A stretch of DNA of 14,174 nucleotides from Candidatus Woesearchaeota archaeon (GTDB lineage Archaea; Nanobdellota; Nanobdellia; Woesearchaeales; UBA12501), in contig JACOVM010000054.1 of NCBI GenBank assembly GCA_016177345.1, forward strand, positions 1 through 14,174. Reading direction: 5' to 3'. The notes beneath the pieces were generated by a model. The model had not been told where the DNA came from. It did not search any database and saw nothing but the letters and a program-made list of their open reading frames with translations. Below, piece after piece: positions 6,198-12,870 of this stretch. How positions within the stretch are numbered: position 1 is the first letter of the stretch; each line of letters starts with the position of its first letter. The translations under genes were made by a program, and so were the position numbers.

Positions 6198-7031
6198 TCA
6201 TGCCTGTTTTATGATAATTCCCTGTCCTGTGGGAAGGGAAAGAATTGTTGCACCAACTTTTTTTGCAAATTCATCATGGGCTGTTTTGAGCTCTTCAAAG
6301 CCAGGATTTCCATAATCATCAAGAACGATAATTCCTCCTGGTACCATCTTAGGCCAGAAGAACTCAAGCGCTGCTTTTTCTGGAGGAGCGCAATTCATAT
6401 CGATTGCTAAGTACGCAACTTTTTTGATTGGAACAGGCGTCAGCGATCTTGGAACTGCCCCTTTAATGATAATGACGTGGGGATATTCTTTGAAGCGGTC
6501 AACAACGTATTCGTACGTGTTTTCATATTTCCCGTCGTATGTCTTGAACTCTTTTTCCGATGAGAACTCCTTGTCAAGTCCCATGTACGTGTCAAAGAGA
6601 TAATATTTTCTGCCGGTCATTGACCCAAAGTCCATGAACAAAATATTGTTCATTGCATGCATCCCCCGGTACACGCCGCACTCTACAAAATCTCCAACTC
6701 CCAGACTCTTTGCATGCATGACTGCCCAATGCAGGATGTGCATGTTCCAGGCTACATGGCCTGTCTTATACTGGTCGGCTAGCCCTTGAAGGTACGCTTT
6801 CTTGAATTTTTGGTCATTCAGGAAATCCGTGTTTTTGTTACAGATAAGCCCAGAATTTGCGTAGGTCATGCCCTCCAGCTTGAATAAGACCGAATGGATA
6901 GGTTTTACGAGCGTGTTATACATCTTATATACTGTCCGGTTGTATTTCGATTTGTAGACATTTCCAAGCAGTTTCCTTAATATCTTACCTCGCCGAGGGG
7001 CACTCACGATTATGTCGTCTTGGTCACTCAT
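6198..7031 (-). CDS. TylF/MycF-type O-methyltransferase
   Basis: This SAM-dependent, metal-dependent class I methyltransferase is of the family that methylates sugar hydroxyls in macrolide and nucleotide-sugar pathways. The 277-residue product has DFVECGVYRG (SAM loop, 114-123), YYLFDTYMGL (143-152), YLAIDMNC with D211, and the diagnostic PGGIIVLDDYG with D238/D239; D211 and D238/D239 are the likely metal ligands. I chose ATG 7031 because AAAGGAGA lies five bases before it and a TATA-like ATTTATA lies upstream on this strand. An in-frame ATG at 7139 would add 36 residues but has no ribosome site and lies upstream of that TATA box. The gene converges on the radical SAM pair, so it is a separate transcript of the same glycan island. 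The likely role is O-methylation of a sugar in the surface glycan; the acceptor is unknown. Confidence 0.87.
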   Translation of the reverse strand: MSDQDDIIVSAPRRGKILRKLLGNVYKSKYNRTVYKMYNTLVKPIHSVLFKLEGMTYANSGLICNKNTDFLNDQKFKKAYLQGLADQYKTGHVAWNMHILHWAVMHAKSLGVGDFVECGVYRGMHAMNNILFMDFGSMTGRKYYLFDTYMGLDKEFSSEKEFKTYDGKYENTYEYVVDRFKEYPHVIIIKGAVPRSLTPVPIKKVAYLAIDMNCAPPEKAALEFFWPKMVPGGIIVLDDYGNPGFEELKTAHDEFAKKVGATILSLPTGQGIIIKQA

Positions 7032-7091
7032 GGAAATCTCCTTTGGTATGATAGGCCACCTATGGATCAATAGATCCGAGTAGAAAGGGGG

Positions 7092-7098
7092 TATAAAT
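7092..7098 (-). promoter_or_regulatory. TATA-like box for the methyltransferase
   Basis: The minus strand reads ATTTATA. It predicts a transcript start near 7069, with a leader of roughly 38 bases that contains the AAAGGAGA ribosome site before ATG 7031. Confidence 0.4.
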
Positions 7099-7141
7099 GA
7101 GTTGCGAAAATAAAGGCTTTTCAGAAAGTCTTCCTTCATTC

Positions 7142-7170
7142 TTAGTCGTAAAACCGTTGTTTTTGACTAA
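7142..7170. repeat. Long imperfect hairpin in the divergent region before S8e
   Basis: TTAGTCGTAAAAC and GTTTTTGACTAA form about 12 base pairs with one bulged T around a CGTT loop. It lies between the divergent methyltransferase and S8e promoters. No gene ends here, so it may be an operator or cruciform rather than a terminator. Confidence 0.5.
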
Positions 7171-7223
7171 AAGTCTAGATGGCTTTTTTCCAGAGCCCTT
7201 TAAATTGCCCTAAACCGTAAGCC

Positions 7224-7232
7224 TTATAAATA
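7224..7232 (+). promoter_or_regulatory. TATA box of the S8e gene
   Basis: TTATAAATA is centred 25 bases before the ATG at 7253, the classical arrangement of a leaderless archaeal transcript. Confidence 0.7.
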
Positions 7233-7252
7233 ACCTCCCGTCCCACAGGATT

Positions 7253-7633
7253 ATGGTTCTTACCCAATACCGATCAAGGCTTAAAAGTACGGGAGGAAGG
7301 TATACCTCCTATCGAAAGAAGCGTAAGGCAGAGATTGGGCGAGCGCCAACGAATACCAAGATTGGAGAAAGAAAGCTCCAAATGATTAGGACAAAAGGAG
7401 GAGATGTAAAGCCAAGGCTTGCATTCACTTCTATTGCAAACGTAACTGATCCAGCGACAAAGAAAGCAATGAAGGCAACGATAAAGACTGTTGTTGAGAA
7501 TCCCGCAAATTGGCAACTGGTCAGAAGAAACATTATCACTCAAGGTTCTATTATAGAGACGGATAAAGGACGGGCACGGGTAACTTCACGCCCTGGCCAA
7601 GATGGCGTGATCAACGCTGTTTTGGTAAAGTAA
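7253..7633 (+). CDS. rps8e: 30S ribosomal protein S8e
   Basis: S8e is an archaeal/eukaryotic small-subunit ribosomal protein with no bacterial counterpart. The 126-residue product is full length and reads through the family's marks: the basic start YRSRLKSTGGRYTSYRKKRK, then GRAPTNTKIGERK, and the end QGSIIETDKGRARVTSRPGQDG(V). The gene appears leaderless, with its TATA box at 7224-7232. It anchors the window as archaeal. It is followed 44 bases later by an orphan gene with no promoter of its own that I can see, so the two may share a transcript. Confidence 0.97.
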   Translation: MVLTQYRSRLKSTGGRYTSYRKKRKAEIGRAPTNTKIGERKLQMIRTKGGDVKPRLAFTSIANVTDPATKKAMKATIKTVVENPANWQLVRRNIITQGSIIETDKGRARVTSRPGQDGVINAVLVK

Positions 7634-7677
7634 GCGACGACATTGATACGACATGGTGGGCTATCTAGCCACGAACG

Positions 7678-8412
7678 ATGACACTTGACCGTAATGTAAC
7701 TGCATTCTATCACCTGCACCGCCAGGTTGGGGAAAAGCCTTCTCCTTTACTAGATCCCCATACCGATCTTCAGCTGGTAAAAGGGTCTCGCGTCATGTAT
7801 AATTCCGGAGTTGGAGAGATCACTCAACACCCGTTATACGCTCAATTCAAAGATCAGAGAATATACGCTGCACGATACAATGGAACATTAGTATTTCATA
7901 GTGGAAATTTTTCATGCCATCCGGGGCAGGAAAGTGCAAGGCAGGATGATCTCGAACAGCAGCTTGAGCAACGCGAACGGCATGTTGAAGTTCTTGTTAC
8001 CCAAGTTATTGGCCAACAACAGCCAGCTATTACTTTGTATAGACATGGAGAAGCGCTCTCCTGGGCGATGGGTTGGTTAAAGCGGCAGCGGGGGAGTGTC
8101 CAACGCCTTGAATTGTACCTTGTTCAGCATAGAGACATTACTTATCTTCCTTGGTCTTATGCTGCAGGCACTTCTCGGCTAGCAGGCAATGGTAAAGTGC
8201 TTGAATTTCCTCGAACATCAGAAGGGCGTGATCTTCTCTATAAGAGAAGGATGGAAACAGCACTTCGAGATGCAAATCGTCCAGGGCGACGTGCTGGAAT
8301 GATCGCTCGAGAAGAAGGGCTTGCAAACATGATTGAAGACTTGAGAAATCCACCTCCTGCAGAACCGGCCAAGCCAAGAAATATGGAGTTGTTTCCCTCA
8401 ACAAAAAAATGA
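7678..8412 (+). CDS. Uncharacterised 244-residue protein
   Basis: I do not recognise this family. The sequence is soluble, without signal peptide or membrane span, and rich in Arg and Gln in its second half. Visible segments are a possible beta-rich N-terminal part (residues about 30-80, with KGSRVMYNSGVGEITQHP), a Glu/Gln/Arg-rich helical stretch DDLEQQLEQRERHVEVLV, YRHGEALSWAMGWLKRQRG and LELYLVQHRDITYLPW. The C-terminal part is basic, then proline-rich (RNPPPAEPAKP). Codon use and steady amino-acid composition support a real gene. There is no clear ribosome site at ATG 7678. It lies 44 bases after S8e on the same strand, so cotranscription is likely, and a role tied to RNA or translation is possible but unproven. 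Confidence 0.6.
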   Translation: MTLDRNVTAFYHLHRQVGEKPSPLLDPHTDLQLVKGSRVMYNSGVGEITQHPLYAQFKDQRIYAARYNGTLVFHSGNFSCHPGQESARQDDLEQQLEQRERHVEVLVTQVIGQQQPAITLYRHGEALSWAMGWLKRQRGSVQRLELYLVQHRDITYLPWSYAAGTSRLAGNGKVLEFPRTSEGRDLLYKRRMETALRDANRPGRRAGMIAREEGLANMIEDLRNPPPAEPAKPRNMELFPSTKK

Positions 8413-8462
8413 GAGAAATGATTGAAAATGTTGATTAAACGTGACTATTAAAAAGTGAATTA

Positions 8463-8471
8463 TTAAATATA
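8463..8471 (+). promoter_or_regulatory. TATA-like box for the DNA glycosylase
   Basis: TTAAATATA is centred 25 bases before ATG 8492, again a leaderless spacing. The 79-base gap before the gene holds nothing else clear. Confidence 0.5.
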
Positions 8472-8491
8472 CCCTTTTCTTCAGAGAAAGA

Positions 8492-9232
8492 ATGCAAGCC
8501 AGATCTGCACCTTCCTCGCTCCCTTCATCGCGTTATTCAAGATCCTCACTTTATTCAATATATACTGTGTTACTTAAAGAGTACGGAATGCAAGGTTGGT
8601 GGCCGCTGTTGGCTCATCAGGGGATGAACCCCACCAAAACTGGCTCAATCACTGGTTATCATCCTGGTGATTATTCTTTTCCAAAGAACGAGCAGCAGCG
8701 CTTTGAGATCTGCATTGGTGCCATCCTAACACAAAACACGAGCTGGGTTCAGGTCGAGAAAGCGCTGAAAGCCCTCAACCAGCTGAATGCGCTTACGATA
8801 GAAGGAATGGCAAAGCTTTCTCTTCAGCGATTGAAAATAGCGATTAAGCCTGCAGGGTATTTCAACCAAAAAGCAAAGAAGATCCGTGAATTTGTAGTGT
8901 TCTTTACTTATCTTGACGGAAGAACACCATCTCGAGAGGAGCTGCTTTCTGTCTGGGGGGTTGGGCCAGAAACAGCAGACTCTATTCTTCTCTACGCGTA
9001 TCATGTGCCCAGCTTTGTGGTGGATGCGTACACAAGGAGGATTCTTTCTCACCTTAGGCTGATTGAAGAAACTGCATCGTACAATGACATCAAAGCGATG
9101 ATGGAGCAAGCTCTTCCGCAGGAAGTTGTTGTCTATCAAGAGTATCATGCGCTTCTTGTCGAACATGCGAAACAGCAGTACTCTAAGAAACCATACTCTC
9201 AGGACATTCTTCTCTCCCGAATTCATCGATAG
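8492..9232 (+). CDS. HhH-GPD DNA glycosylase (endonuclease III superfamily, 3-methyladenine glycosylase III-like)
   Basis: These base-excision enzymes flip out and remove damaged or mismatched bases. The 246-residue protein has FEICIGAILTQNTSW (71-85), the helix-hairpin-helix WGVGPETADSI (155-165) and the catalytic Asp178 in FVVDAYTRR. The lysine that gives EndoIII its lyase activity is replaced by Glu160, so a monofunctional glycosylase is expected. The C-terminal region that in most relatives carries the 4Fe-4S cysteines reads HAKQQYSKKPYSQDILL, with no cysteine, so the cluster is absent. The first 20 residues are Ser-rich and probably disordered; the TATA box spacing nevertheless supports ATG 8492. 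The lesion removed cannot be told from sequence. It stands alone between unrelated genes. Confidence 0.85.
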   Translation: MQARSAPSSLPSSRYSRSSLYSIYTVLLKEYGMQGWWPLLAHQGMNPTKTGSITGYHPGDYSFPKNEQQRFEICIGAILTQNTSWVQVEKALKALNQLNALTIEGMAKLSLQRLKIAIKPAGYFNQKAKKIREFVVFFTYLDGRTPSREELLSVWGVGPETADSILLYAYHVPSFVVDAYTRRILSHLRLIEETASYNDIKAMMEQALPQEVVVYQEYHALLVEHAKQQYSKKPYSQDILLSRIHR

Positions 9233-9251
9233 CTTTAAAAAGAAAGTTGCG

Positions 9252-9271
9252 TTGGGTAATATTGGGTAATA
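9252..9271. repeat. Exact 10-base tandem repeat
   Basis: TTGGGTAATA occurs twice without a gap, 33 bases upstream of the next start codon and just before an AT-rich TTAAATAAA. It could be a doubled regulator or TFB site, or a slippage product. Confidence 0.8.
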
Positions 9272-9303
9272 AAGAACGCTTAAATAAAAGAGAGGTTTGA
9301 TAA

Positions 9304-10074
9304 ATGGATACTGCAGTGCTCATCCTTATTGGGGTTCTTTTAATCAGTATTCTTACCGCTATATACCGCACTATTCAGAAAGGGTTCCATCTCAAGATTC
9401 TTTTACCTGTACTTGCAGCCGGAATTCTTGTTGCAGCAGGCCTTGCCCTTAATCAAGAAGTTAAGGAATTCCAAATGCAGTATCCATCATCAGAAAAATT
9501 GTTTCTCCTTCATGAAAATAATGAATTTATAGGTGGCGTTTCTGGCGTGCTCACCCAGGATGGCAACACCACTTTTTTGGATAATGGGCAGCTTCAGGAA
9601 AAAACAGGAGAGTGGCAAGCAATGGATCTTCATGCTGTAAAAGGAGATCATTATTTTGTGTTCATTGTTTCACTTGATGCATTTGACAAGACAGAGCGAG
9701 AAGTCTATTTTCATGGCCAGGACCATAACCGCACGTTTCTATTTCAGCTGTTGGAAAGCCAGGACGCAACAGAAGACTATGCGAGAGAAATGGTGCAGCA
9801 AAAAATCAAGAAGGGATTGCTAGATAAAAGGTACGAGGATGCTGCAGCTGTTCAGCTTGTCCAGAATATTCAAGAGCAGATTGGGGACAATGCAAGGGTA
9901 AAAAGTGCAGTGTTTACTGCCTTGCTCTCCAATGCGATGGAAGATGAAGGCCAGCTGTTCCTCATGCAGAGCATGAAGAAAAAAACAATTATCATGTACC
10001 CCCAGCCATATTTTATGAGGCTGTTCCTTATCATTCCAGATCCATTACTGAACCAGTTACTTGTTCCAGCATAA
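9304..10074 (+). CDS. Uncharacterised membrane-anchored protein, two N-terminal spans
   Basis: I do not recognise this 256-residue protein beyond its topology. Two hydrophobic segments (residues about 3-21 and 30-49) are joined by a short basic loop (YRTIQKGFHLK). About 200 residues of mixed soluble sequence follow, including GGVSGVLTQDGNTTFLDNG and a helical stretch around 150-200. With the basic loop inside, the C-terminal domain would also face outside. There is no lipobox cysteine, so it is not itself an obvious substrate of the signal peptidase two genes downstream. GAGGT (9292-9296) before ATG 9304 is a good ribosome site. It is the first gene of a tight three-gene run ending in lspA. 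Confidence 0.7.
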   Translation: MDTAVLILIGVLLISILTAIYRTIQKGFHLKILLPVLAAGILVAAGLALNQEVKEFQMQYPSSEKLFLLHENNEFIGGVSGVLTQDGNTTFLDNGQLQEKTGEWQAMDLHAVKGDHYFVFIVSLDAFDKTEREVYFHGQDHNRTFLFQLLESQDATEDYAREMVQQKIKKGLLDKRYEDAAAVQLVQNIQEQIGDNARVKSAVFTALLSNAMEDEGQLFLMQSMKKKTIIMYPQPYFMRLFLIIPDPLLNQLLVPA

Positions 10075-10078
10075 GGAA

Positions 10079-10103
10079 GGGGGATTGGGAAGGGAGAATT
10101 GGG
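10079..10103 (+). promoter_or_regulatory. Potential G-quadruplex in the intergenic leader
   Basis: Four G-tracts (GGGGG, GGG, GGG, GGG) are separated by loops of 3, 2 and 6 bases between the membrane-protein stop and the next start. The tracts are on the coding strand, so the structure could also form in the mRNA and affect translation of the gene at 10121. Confidence 0.45.
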
Positions 10104-10120
10104 TGTACAGGAGGGAGACC

Positions 10121-10540
10121 ATGTTTGAGAAACTAAAGTTTTGGAAAAAAGAGGGAGAGATACCCGGGACAGACCTTAAAGAATTCAGCAAGCCATTTGA
10201 GCTTGGAGGGTTGCCAACGTTCGATGATGATGGTACGGGAGGGTTTGCTGGTACGCCGCACCTTGGCAAATCAGCAGCAACCGTCGATGTGCCAAGCAAG
10301 TATACCTCAGACCAGATGGCGGGGGCCGGCGGATTAACCCCTGTTGGGCCGAGAATGCACCAGGAACAGCAGTATTATCCACAGCAGCAAGCACAGCAAA
10401 TGTCTCATCCAGACATTGCCGCAAAAGACTTTGAGATCATCTCTGCAAAACTGGATGCTATTCGAACATCGATTGACTTTTTGAGCCAACGATTAGATAA
10501 TATTGACCAAATGCTTCGGCAAAAGCGTGGTGGCTGGTAA
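10121..10540 (+). CDS. Uncharacterised small protein with disordered middle and C-terminal coiled coil
   Basis: This 139-residue product of no known function begins with a basic amphipathic segment (MFEKLKFWKKEGEIPG). A Gly/Pro/Gln-rich, probably disordered middle follows (YYPQQQAQQMS). It ends in a helical heptad stretch from about residue 105 (DFEIISAKLDAIRTSIDFLS, then QRLDNIDQML). I chose ATG 10121 because GGAGG lies eight bases before it; a TTG at 10061 would add 20 poor residues across the G-rich gap. Its stop TAA overlaps the ATG of lspA (TAATG), so the two are translationally coupled. The pattern resembles orphan coiled-coil proteins I associate with DPANN genomes; that link is from memory only. 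Confidence 0.7.
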   Translation: MFEKLKFWKKEGEIPGTDLKEFSKPFELGGLPTFDDDGTGGFAGTPHLGKSAATVDVPSKYTSDQMAGAGGLTPVGPRMHQEQQYYPQQQAQQMSHPDIAAKDFEIISAKLDAIRTSIDFLSQRLDNIDQMLRQKRGGW

Positions 10541-11034
10541 TGAAGAAAAAGATAAACAGGGCAAAAAAGCAAGTTACCAAGGATTATTCAAGAATTGTAA
10601 GAAATAAGTACATTTACTTTTTTATCATTGCAGCATTAACAACTGTACTTGACCAATTAATCAAGGTGAACATTCTTCCACTAGAAATTGGAGTCAAGCA
10701 TGCGCTTTTTTCACCATACCTGTTCATCACTCATGTCAATAATTATGGTGCCTCCTTTGGCATTTTTCAGCATCAGACCCTTCCCCTTATTGCATTCTCC
10801 TTCTTCGTTATTGGTGTGATCTTGTACTACCTTCAGCTGATTCCGCAGCGATACATTGCTTTTGTCTCCTTGATCATGGGCGGCACGATCAGCAACCTTG
10901 TTGACCGAATTGCGTACGGCTTTGTCGTTGACTATCTTGATATTGTTATTTGGCCAACGTTTAATGTAGCAGATATGGCAATCACGATCGGGGCGATAGG
11001 AACAATTTGGCACTTGATGAGAGAGAAGGAGTAG
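10540..11034 (+). CDS. lspA: Lipoprotein signal peptidase (SPase II)
   Basis: LspA is the membrane aspartyl protease that removes signal peptides from prolipoproteins after lipid has been attached to the lipobox cysteine. The 164-residue protein has all the signatures: LDQLIK (37-42), NNYGASFGIF (67-76), GGTISNLVDRIAYGFVVDYLDI with catalytic D131, and FNVADMAI with catalytic D145. Four hydrophobic spans fit the family topology. A Lys/Arg-rich N-terminal tail of about 22 residues is longer than in most bacterial copies. The start ATG overlaps the preceding stop, so it is in the operon with the two orphan membrane/coiled-coil genes. LspA is nearly confined to bacteria, so in this archaeon it is probably acquired. 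No lgt or obvious lipoprotein gene is in the window. Confidence 0.93.
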   Translation: MKKKINRAKKQVTKDYSRIVRNKYIYFFIIAALTTVLDQLIKVNILPLEIGVKHALFSPYLFITHVNNYGASFGIFQHQTLPLIAFSFFVIGVILYYLQLIPQRYIAFVSLIMGGTISNLVDRIAYGFVVDYLDIVIWPTFNVADMAITIGAIGTIWHLMREKE

Positions 11035-11084
11035 AGAAAAGGGAATCACAATAATAAAAAGAATGAGTGAAGCATCAGCATTGA

Positions 11085-11447
11085 TCAAAATTCTTCAAGC
11101 GCCTCTAAGTCTTTTAATTTACCCTGATTCTTAAGCCAGTGTACCTGGGTGGGGCGGTACTTGAACAGGATATCCCCTTTAGTAGTGTCGTACTCCCATG
11201 GCTCAACAATAACAATATCATTTTCCCGAACCCATAATTTACGCTTGAGCCGACCTGGAATTCTACAAACCCTGGGCTGGCCGTCCAGACATTTTACAGT
11301 CATTCTGCTTCCACCAAGCCGTTGCTGGACAACACCAAAACACTGAGGTGCCTTTGGAAGCTTGATGCGCCGAATTTCTTCCTCAGCCTGCTCTTCAGGA
11401 GATAACGTGCTTTTTTTCTTGTCAAAATGTGGCCGTTTATGCTGCAT
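11085..11447 (-). CDS. Translation initiation factor aIF1A
   Basis: This is the archaeal counterpart of eIF1A and bacterial IF1, which binds the A site of the small subunit during initiation. The 120-residue protein has the S1/IF1 OB fold: GVVQQRLGGSRMTVKCLDG, IPGRLKRKLWVRENDIVIVEPW and DILFKYRPTQVHWLK. A charged N-terminal tail (KRPHFDKKKSTLSPEEQAEE) precedes it, and the protein ends in an acidic ALEEF. It is slightly longer than usual archaeal copies because of the N-terminal tail. The gene looks leaderless, with TTTATAAA 26 bases upstream. It converges with lspA, whose stop is 50 bases away. Confidence 0.95.
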   Translation of the reverse strand: MQHKRPHFDKKKSTLSPEEQAEEEIRRIKLPKAPQCFGVVQQRLGGSRMTVKCLDGQPRVCRIPGRLKRKLWVRENDIVIVEPWEYDTTKGDILFKYRPTQVHWLKNQGKLKDLEALEEF

Positions 11448-11457
11448 AGGCCAACAG

Positions 11458-11477
11458 AACAGTACACTGTTTATAAA
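11458..11477 (-). promoter_or_regulatory. aIF1A promoter: TATA box overlapped by a palindrome
   Basis: The TATA box TTTATAAA (11470-11477) sits 26 bases before ATG 11447. AACAGT-AC-ACTGTT (11458-11471), a perfect inverted repeat with a two-base centre, overlaps its downstream edge and lies where a repressor would block initiation. The palindrome is short and could be chance. Confidence 0.5.
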
Positions 11478-11532
11478 GGTTGTGTAGGGGTTTAGAGTGC
11501 CATTTCTTTTAATATTCTTCTGCCCTAAACCC

Positions 11533-12816
11533 CTAACTCCAGACGGTCCTACCTCCTATTTCTCGTTGTGCATCATTATTTCTTATGTACATTGCAGTGT
11601 AGGCGTGGCGTGCGGAAATGTCTTCAATTCGCGCTGCCTGAGCTGGAAAGGCATCACGAAACTGGCAGGCTGTGCCATTGTGCCAAACAAGAGTTGTTGT
11701 TCCTGGATTGAACGTGCGCCAGGTTTTAACGGTTATTCTATCACTACTGTAAAAACCAGTTGGATTGCCTTTCGCGTACACCCGCGCTACTTCCTGCAAT
11801 TGAGGAAACGAAGTTGCCCTATTTGGGTGGGCAAAGCCCTGTTCTTGGAGAAGTGCAAAAAATTCTGGATCTGCCATCGTCGTCATGTTTTCTCTATTCA
11901 ACACTCCTTCTCGCCAGAGTTTTCGAAGCACGCCTTCTAAGTGGGCTTCTCGGGCCCGGCTTGTTGGAGAAAAATGAACGTGATCATACATATATGCCCG
12001 AACAAGAAGAAAGCGAAAAACACGCACAGGATCTGAAAATACCATTTTGCCATCTTCAGTTAAGGTAATGTCCTCGTAGATGTCAAAGAGGGGGGGCTGG
12101 CGATGTGCAATCCCCATTCCATCATTTCGATTTCTGCCATAAACATGCTGTAAGTCAACAGCGGTGTACGCGATTTTGTCCAAGTCAATCCCTTTGGAGT
12201 TTATTAATGAGCCAACAATGCCTTTGCCGCGAACAGCACTTGCGATATCCTGGCGGGAAAGGCCGTGCTGTTCGAATGCACCATCAAATTCCTTTGCAGC
12301 AAGGACAAGGTCGATGTTTCGTTCCTCATCTAGCTCATCATGATTTGCAAGCTTGCCATAATCAGAATAGGGTGGAATAGCGGCATCGTGAAGCAACCCT
12401 GCAAAAATCCCAAGATGGACATCTCGTTCTGAAGCATTGTGCTTTCTCAATACGAGCTCTGCCATGACTGCTTGAAGAATTGAATGGGGGATGCGGGAAT
12501 GTTCTGCAGTAATAACATCAATGCTTGTTACTCCAAGATTGGTGATCCAGCCGAGGCGTTGAAAAGCTCCTGTAGACATAATATCAAAGTATGGCTTTCC
12601 ATGAACAAGATAAGAGATATGGGAAAGTGGGGCGGCAACATGGATAACATCTTCCCACGCATCATTTAAGAAATGAGAATAGAGAGAAAGGGAACTTCTT
12701 GAGCCTGTTGATAGATCCGATAGATCCAATGGTGGACAATAGTGTAAGTAGGGTGTGCTTCGAGGAAGATAGCCCTTATGATAGCCCTTCTTTGTCATGC
12801 GTCCATTGCGTCTCAT
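11533..12816 (-). CDS. HD-domain phosphohydrolase (COG1078-like)
   Basis: HD-superfamily metal phosphohydrolases include dNTP triphosphohydrolases and nucleotide-signal hydrolases. Residues counted from ATG 12816 (427 residues) include H106 in AEHSRIPHS, the HD pair H143-D144 in GLLHDAAIPPYSD, and the later aspartates in IDLDKIAYTAVDLQHVYG. Their order and spacing match the H...HD...D pattern of the COG1078 group. The usual HDIGHGPFSH is HDAAIPPYSD, so the histidine after the HD pair is missing. I chose ATG 12816 because a TATA-like element lies 26 bases upstream; a GTG at 12834 would add six residues. The N-terminal 40 residues contain two short DNA tandem duplications and look poorly conserved. 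The substrate is unknown. Confidence 0.8.
   Translation of the reverse strand: MRRNGRMTKKGYHKGYLPRSTPYLHYCPPLDLSDLSTGSRSSLSLYSHFLNDAWEDVIHVAAPLSHISYLVHGKPYFDIMSTGAFQRLGWITNLGVTSIDVITAEHSRIPHSILQAVMAELVLRKHNASERDVHLGIFAGLLHDAAIPPYSDYGKLANHDELDEERNIDLVLAAKEFDGAFEQHGLSRQDIASAVRGKGIVGSLINSKGIDLDKIAYTAVDLQHVYGRNRNDGMGIAHRQPPLFDIYEDITLTEDGKMVFSDPVRVFRFLLVRAYMYDHVHFSPTSRAREAHLEGVLRKLWREGVLNRENMTTMADPEFFALLQEQGFAHPNRATSFPQLQEVARVYAKGNPTGFYSSDRITVKTWRTFNPGTTTLVWHNGTACQFRDAFPAQAARIEDISARHAYTAMYIRNNDAQREIGGRTVWS
12710..12791. repeat. Two short tandem duplications in the 5' part of the HD gene
   Basis: GATAGATCC is repeated exactly with no gap (12710-12718, 12719-12727). GATAGCCCTTAT/GATAGCCCTTCT is repeated at 12768-12779 and 12780-12791 (11 of 12 identical). 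Both units are multiples of three, so they add residues in frame (DLSDLS and KGYHKGY). Confidence 0.8.
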
Positions 12817-12835
12817 GGCTTCCAGAGAAACCACA

Positions 12836-12847
12836 ATATTATTAAAG
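12836..12847. promoter_or_regulatory. Shared TATA-like element of the divergent HD and permease genes
   Basis: AATATTATTAAA on the plus strand and TTTAATAATATT on the minus strand lie about 26 bases from ATG 12816 and about 29 bases from ATG 12871. Only 54 bases separate the two start codons, so the two promoters must overlap. Confidence 0.5.
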
Positions 12848-12870
12848 GTTATCTCCTGGAATTATGAGTT

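Noticed and set aside
7032..7139. Methyltransferase start at 7139 (36 extra residues)
   Set aside because: ATG 7031 has a strong ribosome site and a TATA-like box upstream; the longer start has no ribosome site and lies upstream of that box.
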